Below are positions 5,757 to 9,128 of a stretch of 9,128 nt of DNA, piece by piece. The stretch is from Chitinophagaceae bacterium. Its GTDB lineage: Bacteria; Bacteroidota; Bacteroidia; Chitinophagales; Chitinophagaceae. The position numbers and the translations under genes were made by a program. Location: the NCBI GenBank assembly GCA_025924755.1, contig JAICHT010000136.1, positions 1-9,128 of the forward strand, read 5' to 3'. The notes beneath the pieces were generated by a model. That model worked only from the letters and a program-made list of their open reading frames with translations. It did no database searches and was not told the DNA's origin. Position 1 is the first letter of the stretch. The number at the start of each line of letters is the position of its first letter.

Positions 5757-6916
5757 TGGATATTTCTTACATATTAAACGAATTAGGAGAAGACCGGGAA
5801 CAGTATTTTAATGCGGTGGCGCCACCTATCATGCAAACCAGCAATTTTGCTTTTAAAAAAATAGCCGACCTGCGTCACGCCTTTGACGATGAAATGAACG
5901 GCTATTTATACAGCCGCGGCCTGAACCCTACCGTTGATATCCTGCGTAAAAAACTGGCAGCACTGGATGGTGCAGAAGATGCGCTGGTATTTAACAATGG
6001 CGCGGCCGCTATTTTTGCCGGCGTACTTACCAATATAAAAAGCGGCGATCATATCATCTCGGTTCGCAATCCATATTCATGGGCGCAAAAAATGTTTGAT
6101 GTCATCCTGCCAAGGTTTGGCGTTACTACCACTTATGTAGATGGCAAAGAAGTTTCGTCTTTTGAAAAGGAGCTGCAACCGAATACTACGTTCATTTATT
6201 TAGAATCGCCCAACTCCTGGAGTTTTGAATTGCAACCCGTACAAGAAGTAGCTGCCTTGGCAAAGAAAAAAAATATTGTCACTTTAATGGATAACAGCTA
6301 CTGTACACCGCTTTTTCAAAAACCTATAGAATGGGGTATTGACCTGGCAATGCAAACCGCTACCAAATACATTGGCGGACATAGCGACACCTTGGGCGGC
6401 GTACTTTCAGGCTCGCATAGTATGATCAAAAAAATATTTGATAGCGAGTACCTTAATATTGGCAGCGGCATACAACCCTTTAATGCCTGGTTATTGATAC
6501 GAGGATTGCGAACGCTGCCGGCACGGCTGGAGCGGATTTCAAAATCGACGCTGCAGGTAATTGATTTTTTGAAAAACCATCCAAAAGTTGATACTATCAT
6601 TTTCCCGTTTGATGAAAGTTTCCCGCAGTATGCGTTAGCTAAAAAACAAATGGTTAGTGGCGGTGGTTTATTTTCCTTTACTTTAAAGAACGGGACTATG
6701 GAAAGCATTACGCGGTTTTGCGAAAGTTTAAAGCGAATATTGATGGCGGTAAGCTGGGGCGGATATGAATCGTTACTCATTCCTAAGTGTGCCGGTATTA
6801 CTGCTGAAGACTTTGACAGGAATAATATAGACCATCAATATATAAGGATGTATGTGGGTTTGGAAGAACCCGAATATTTGATAGAAGACTTAAATCAGGC
6901 GTTAAATGGTATTTGA
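5753..6916 (+). CDS. PLP-dependent Cys/Met metabolism (trans-sulfuration family) enzyme
   Basis: This 387-residue cytosolic enzyme is of fold-type I, at the usual family length (about 380-400). Seen motifs are YLYSRGLNPT (51-60), whose Tyr and Arg bind the neighbour subunit's PLP phosphate; DNSY (180-183), whose Asp contacts the pyridine nitrogen; TATKYIGGHSD (202-212) with Schiff-base Lys205; GGYESLLIPKCAG (336-348); and Arg365 in IRMYVGLE, which binds the substrate carboxylate. The family includes cystathionine gamma-synthase, cystathionine beta/gamma-lyases and methionine gamma-lyase. The active-site Tyr region usually written YGGT/YGCT is here YSWA (108-111), so the exact reaction cannot be assigned and may be atypical. 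It overlaps the permease stop by 4 bp; a second ATG at 5756 is an alternative start. Coupling to a permease favours a catabolic lyase over a biosynthetic synthase, but this is inference. Confidence 0.88.
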   Translation: MMDISYILNELGEDREQYFNAVAPPIMQTSNFAFKKIADLRHAFDDEMNGYLYSRGLNPTVDILRKKLAALDGAEDALVFNNGAAAIFAGVLTNIKSGDHIISVRNPYSWAQKMFDVILPRFGVTTTYVDGKEVSSFEKELQPNTTFIYLESPNSWSFELQPVQEVAALAKKKNIVTLMDNSYCTPLFQKPIEWGIDLAMQTATKYIGGHSDTLGGVLSGSHSMIKKIFDSEYLNIGSGIQPFNAWLLIRGLRTLPARLERISKSTLQVIDFLKNHPKVDTIIFPFDESFPQYALAKKQMVSGGGLFSFTLKNGTMESITRFCESLKRILMAVSWGGYESLLIPKCAGITAEDFDRNNIDHQYIRMYVGLEEPEYLIEDLNQALNGI

Positions 6917-6941
6917 GCTGCCCGGTTTTAGTATAATTTTA
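6912..6941 (+). promoter_or_regulatory. Candidate promoter for the TolC-family gene
   Basis: A TTTG -33 element (6912-6915) overlaps the stop codon of the PLP enzyme. After 18 bp comes TAATTTTA (6934-6941), one base from TAnnTTTG. Transcription would start at about 6945-6948, on or next to the ATG at 6947, so the message could have almost no leader. If real, the efflux genes are transcribed independently of the upstream pair. Confidence 0.4.
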
Positions 6942-6946
6942 CAGCC

Positions 6947-8383
6947 ATGAAAAAGCAACCAATCTGCTGCCTGCTGTTGTTTATGGGATGGTTTGTTTCT
7001 GTTTCGGCACAGCAAAAATGGGATTTAAAGCAATGCATTGATTATGCATTAACGAACAATATTTCTGTGAAGCAGCAGGATGTACAGGCACGCCTGGCAC
7101 AGTTAACTTATCATCAAAGCAAACTCGCACAACTTCCTTCTATAAGTTTTGGTCCATCCTTAGGCTTAAGCACCGGGCGGTCAATTGACAGAACCACTAA
7201 CCAGTTTACCACGCAATCGGTTTTTTACAACGGGTTCAACCTACAGGCCGGGGCCGATGTCTTTAATTTTCATTCGAAACAAAATACCATTGCTGCCAAC
7301 AATTTTGAGGCACAGGCATCCCAGGCATCGGTAGAAAAACTTAAGAATGATATTTCTTTAAACGTAGCCGGTGATTACTTGCAGGTTTTATTAAACCGGC
7401 AACAAATTGAAATAAGCAAAGTGCAGGTGCAGCAAACTTTGGCTCAATTAAATAATACGCGTAAGCTGGTAGAAGCGGGATCGCAACCGGAGCTGAATGT
7501 AACCCAGTTAGAATCGCAGCTGGCTACCGATAGCTCCAATTTAATTACAGCAGTTGGCAACGAAGCACAGGCGTTACTTACGCTGAAAGCTTTATTAAGC
7601 CTGGATGCCGGTACCCCGTTTGATATTAGTACGCCACCTATAGAAGCCATACCGCTGGAGCCTTTATCTGAACTACAGCCCGAAGCAGTATATAAATTAG
7701 CGGTGGTGAACCTGCCACAGCAGCGGGTGAACAGCTTAAGCCTGAAGGCTGCACAAAAAAACGCCGATGCGGTACATGGCTTTATGTATCCTTCGCTTTC
7801 TATAGGGGGTAATTTGCAAACCAATTATTCAAACGCAAAAAACCAATATGAGATTTTAGGATTTACACCCAATGGCGTTACCAAAATAGGCGTGGTAAAT
7901 AGCACGGGCGATACAGTAGTAGCGCCCAACCTGGTACCTAATTATCGCTTTTATTCTTCTCCTTATGGCAGCCAGTTTGTAAATAATTTTGGTAACAGCG
8001 TAGGCATCAGTATCTCCGTACCTATATTCAATGGAGGCTCGGCACGTACGGCCTGGCAAAAATCAAAGCTTAATATTAAAACTTACGAGCTAAAACAGCA
8101 GCAGGATAATTTAAGCCTGAAGTCGGACATTTATAAAGCCTATACTGATGCTATTACATCAATACAAAAATTTAATGCGGCTTCAAAAGCAGTAATTGCT
8201 GCTCAAAAGTCTTTCGATTTTGCTACGAAGCGTTATGATATTGGATTGCTAAGCACCATTGAACTGATTACGACGCAGTCCAGTTTATTTACCGCTAAAA
8301 TTCAAAAAACACTGGCGCAATATGATTATGTGTTTAAAATGAAAGTGCTGGAGTTTTACAAGGGCCATGGGATAAAGTTGTAG
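6947..8383 (+). CDS. TolC-family outer-membrane efflux protein
   Basis: This 478-residue protein has a signal peptide (residues 1-21, cleavage after VSVSA) and two outer-membrane efflux protein (OEP) repeats. The first begins with WDLKQCIDYALTNNISVKQ (residue 25 onward), the standard opening of Bacteroidota TolC homologues. Long alanine/glutamine-rich helices follow (about 115-215 and 385-465). The second repeat carries GNSVGISISVPIFNGG (about 347-362) and RYDIGLLSTIELITTQSSL. Trimers form a channel through the outer membrane and periplasm for export of drugs, peptides or other compounds. The HlyD-type adaptor encoded next is its expected partner; the pump lies outside the window. The start is chosen because it directly precedes the signal peptide. 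A weak hairpin (8381-8399) covers the TAG stop but has no T-run, so read-through into the adaptor gene is likely. Confidence 0.93.
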   Translation: MKKQPICCLLLFMGWFVSVSAQQKWDLKQCIDYALTNNISVKQQDVQARLAQLTYHQSKLAQLPSISFGPSLGLSTGRSIDRTTNQFTTQSVFYNGFNLQAGADVFNFHSKQNTIAANNFEAQASQASVEKLKNDISLNVAGDYLQVLLNRQQIEISKVQVQQTLAQLNNTRKLVEAGSQPELNVTQLESQLATDSSNLITAVGNEAQALLTLKALLSLDAGTPFDISTPPIEAIPLEPLSELQPEAVYKLAVVNLPQQRVNSLSLKAAQKNADAVHGFMYPSLSIGGNLQTNYSNAKNQYEILGFTPNGVTKIGVVNSTGDTVVAPNLVPNYRFYSSPYGSQFVNNFGNSVGISISVPIFNGGSARTAWQKSKLNIKTYELKQQQDNLSLKSDIYKAYTDAITSIQKFNAASKAVIAAQKSFDFATKRYDIGLLSTIELITTQSSLFTAKIQKTLAQYDYVFKMKVLEFYKGHGIKL

Positions 8384-8528
8384 AAAGCCGGAGTTTCTAT
8401 TTACCTGAACGGTTGTATGGATTACAGTTTTATTATTACAACCGGTTAAGCATATAGTACCACATTTTAAAACATATAGTAAGGTCTTACTTATAAAAAG
8501 TTCAAAGGCAGGCCGCAAAACATAATTT
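8384..8528 (+). promoter_or_regulatory. Spacer with palindrome, direct repeats and inverted repeat upstream of the adaptor gene
   Basis: Three ordered elements are visible. An inverted repeat CGGTTGTA/TACAACCG (8410-8417 and 8437-8444) encloses a 19-nt loop. A 9-bp direct repeat CATATAGTA occurs at 8451-8459 and 8473-8481, 22 bp apart, about two helical turns. A 14-bp palindrome AGTAAG-GT-CTTACT (8478-8491) overlaps the second repeat. Spacing and symmetry fit binding sites of a dimeric repressor such as TetR- or MarR-type regulators of efflux genes. No regulator gene is in the window and no clear promoter box is found, so the function is inferred. Confidence 0.35.
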
Positions 8529-9128
8529 ATGAACAAAACAGTTAAATGGATTTTAATTGGTTTAGGGATAGTGATTGTTGTACTGATTGCAGGCAAGCTG
8601 ATAAAAGGTTCGTCTAAGGATGCAGTGAATGTAACGGCAGAGAAAGCCACCAGGCGTACCATTATAGAAACAGTAAATGCCAGCGGAAAAGTATATCCAG
8701 AAATAGAAGTAAAAGTTAGCCCCGATATCTCCGGAGAAATTACCGAGCTGGATGTGCAGGAAGGTGATAGCGTGAAAAAAGGACAGGTCTTAGCCCGCAT
8801 CTATGCCGATGTATATGCGTCGCAACGCGATGAAGCAGCCGCAAGAGTAAGCCAGTCGCAGGCTACGGTAGCCAATAGCCGTGCCGCTATTGATGCATTA
8901 AAAGCACAACTGGACCAGGACAAATTGAATTACGACCGCAACAAAGGTTTGTACGAGGAGAAGGTCATATCAAAATCGGAAATGGAGCAATACGACACGA
9001 AATACCGGTCTTCGCAGGCACAATACAATGCGGCTATTGAAAACATCCGGAGCCTTGCGGCCGGCGTGCAAAGCGCTTCCACCCAATTAGGCGCTGCCAA
9101 TAAAAACTTAAGCCGCGCTACCATTGTA
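8529..9128 (+). CDS. HlyD/MacA-type periplasmic adaptor (membrane fusion) protein, 5' part
   Basis: Two hundred codons from the ATG at 8529 are open to the window edge, so the 3' part is missing. The order is: an N-terminal membrane anchor (about residues 7-21, IIe/Val/Leu-rich); a short linker; a strand-rich start (TIIETVNASGKVYPE, 44-58); the first half of the lipoyl/barrel-sandwich domain (VKVSPDISGEITELDVQEGDSVKKGQVLARI, about 61-91, including the GDSVKKGQ turn); then a helical hairpin (about 95-190) including VISKSEMEQY (146-155). The sequence stops at SRATIV, where the second half of the lipoyl domain normally begins. The protein links an inner-membrane pump to the TolC channel. The sequence type resembles MacA, partner of MacB ABC exporters, more than RND adaptors, but the pump is not visible. 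It begins 145 bp after the TolC-family gene; no Shine-Dalgarno sequence is seen. Confidence 0.9.
   Translation, partial: MNKTVKWILIGLGIVIVVLIAGKLIKGSSKDAVNVTAEKATRRTIIETVNASGKVYPEIEVKVSPDISGEITELDVQEGDSVKKGQVLARIYADVYASQRDEAAARVSQSQATVANSRAAIDALKAQLDQDKLNYDRNKGLYEEKVISKSEMEQYDTKYRSSQAQYNAAIENIRSLAAGVQSASTQLGAANKNLSRATIV

Noticed and set aside
6316..6780. Minus-strand 154-codon open frame
   Set aside because: It is antisense to the PLP enzyme over its catalytic lysine region; the plus-strand protein is unmistakable.
8381..8399. Intrinsic terminator at the TolC-family stop codon
   Set aside because: The TAGAAA/TTTCTA stem is A-T rich with a 7-nt loop and has no following T-run.
8285..8800. 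Minus-strand 171-codon open frame
   Set aside because: It spans the end of the TolC-family gene, the spacer and the start of the adaptor gene, both convincing on the plus strand.

Overview
The window looks like chromosome from a Bacteroidota bacterium, probably a Chitinophagaceae-type or similar lineage. This is inferred from several signs: moderate-to-low G+C, start codons without Shine-Dalgarno sequences, candidate promoters of the TAnnTTTG type, a TonB-dependent receptor ending in a barrel strand, and the protein signatures. No genus can be fixed from the sequence alone. There is no integrase, transposase, CRISPR array or phage gene.

Left part (1-527). The window opens inside the 5' end of a leftward membrane acyltransferase gene (start codon at 121). 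Its upstream region holds an exact TAnnTTTG box and a strong hairpin that would sit at the 5' end of the mRNA. On the opposite strand is a short broken stretch resembling the MPD-x-NG-x-EL loop of a response-regulator receiver domain. The rest of 288-452 is non-coding with several small inverted repeats. A leftward tRNA-Arg (anticodon CCG, CCA encoded) lies at 453-527.

Leftward B12-controlled cluster (547-4199). A class-I cobalamin riboswitch precedes a BtuB-like TonB-dependent outer-membrane receptor. After 48 bp comes a PP-loop ATPase of the Dph6/ATP_bind_4 family, after 27 bp a MarC-family inner-membrane protein, and 19 bp later the tRNA. All share one strand. The natural reading is a vitamin B12 uptake unit that is switched off when B12 is plentiful. 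The ATPase is the unexplained partner, because bacteria make no diphthamide. A hairpin plus T-rich tract between receptor and ATPase may reduce downstream expression.

Rightward pair (4386-6916). An APC-superfamily amino acid permease overlaps by ATGA a PLP-dependent enzyme of the Cys/Met (trans-sulfuration) family. They probably import and break down or convert a sulfur-containing or related amino acid. The segment before them (about 4200-4364) contains a probable dispersed intergenic repeat and a degenerate 14-bp tandem repeat.

Rightward efflux genes (6947-9128). A TolC-family outer-membrane channel is followed after 145 bp by a HlyD/MacA-type periplasmic adaptor that runs off the right edge, 200 codons in. 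An ABC (MacB-type) or RND pump gene is expected just beyond. The gap between the two carries a 14-bp palindrome and 9-bp direct repeats 22 bp apart, which could be operator sites.
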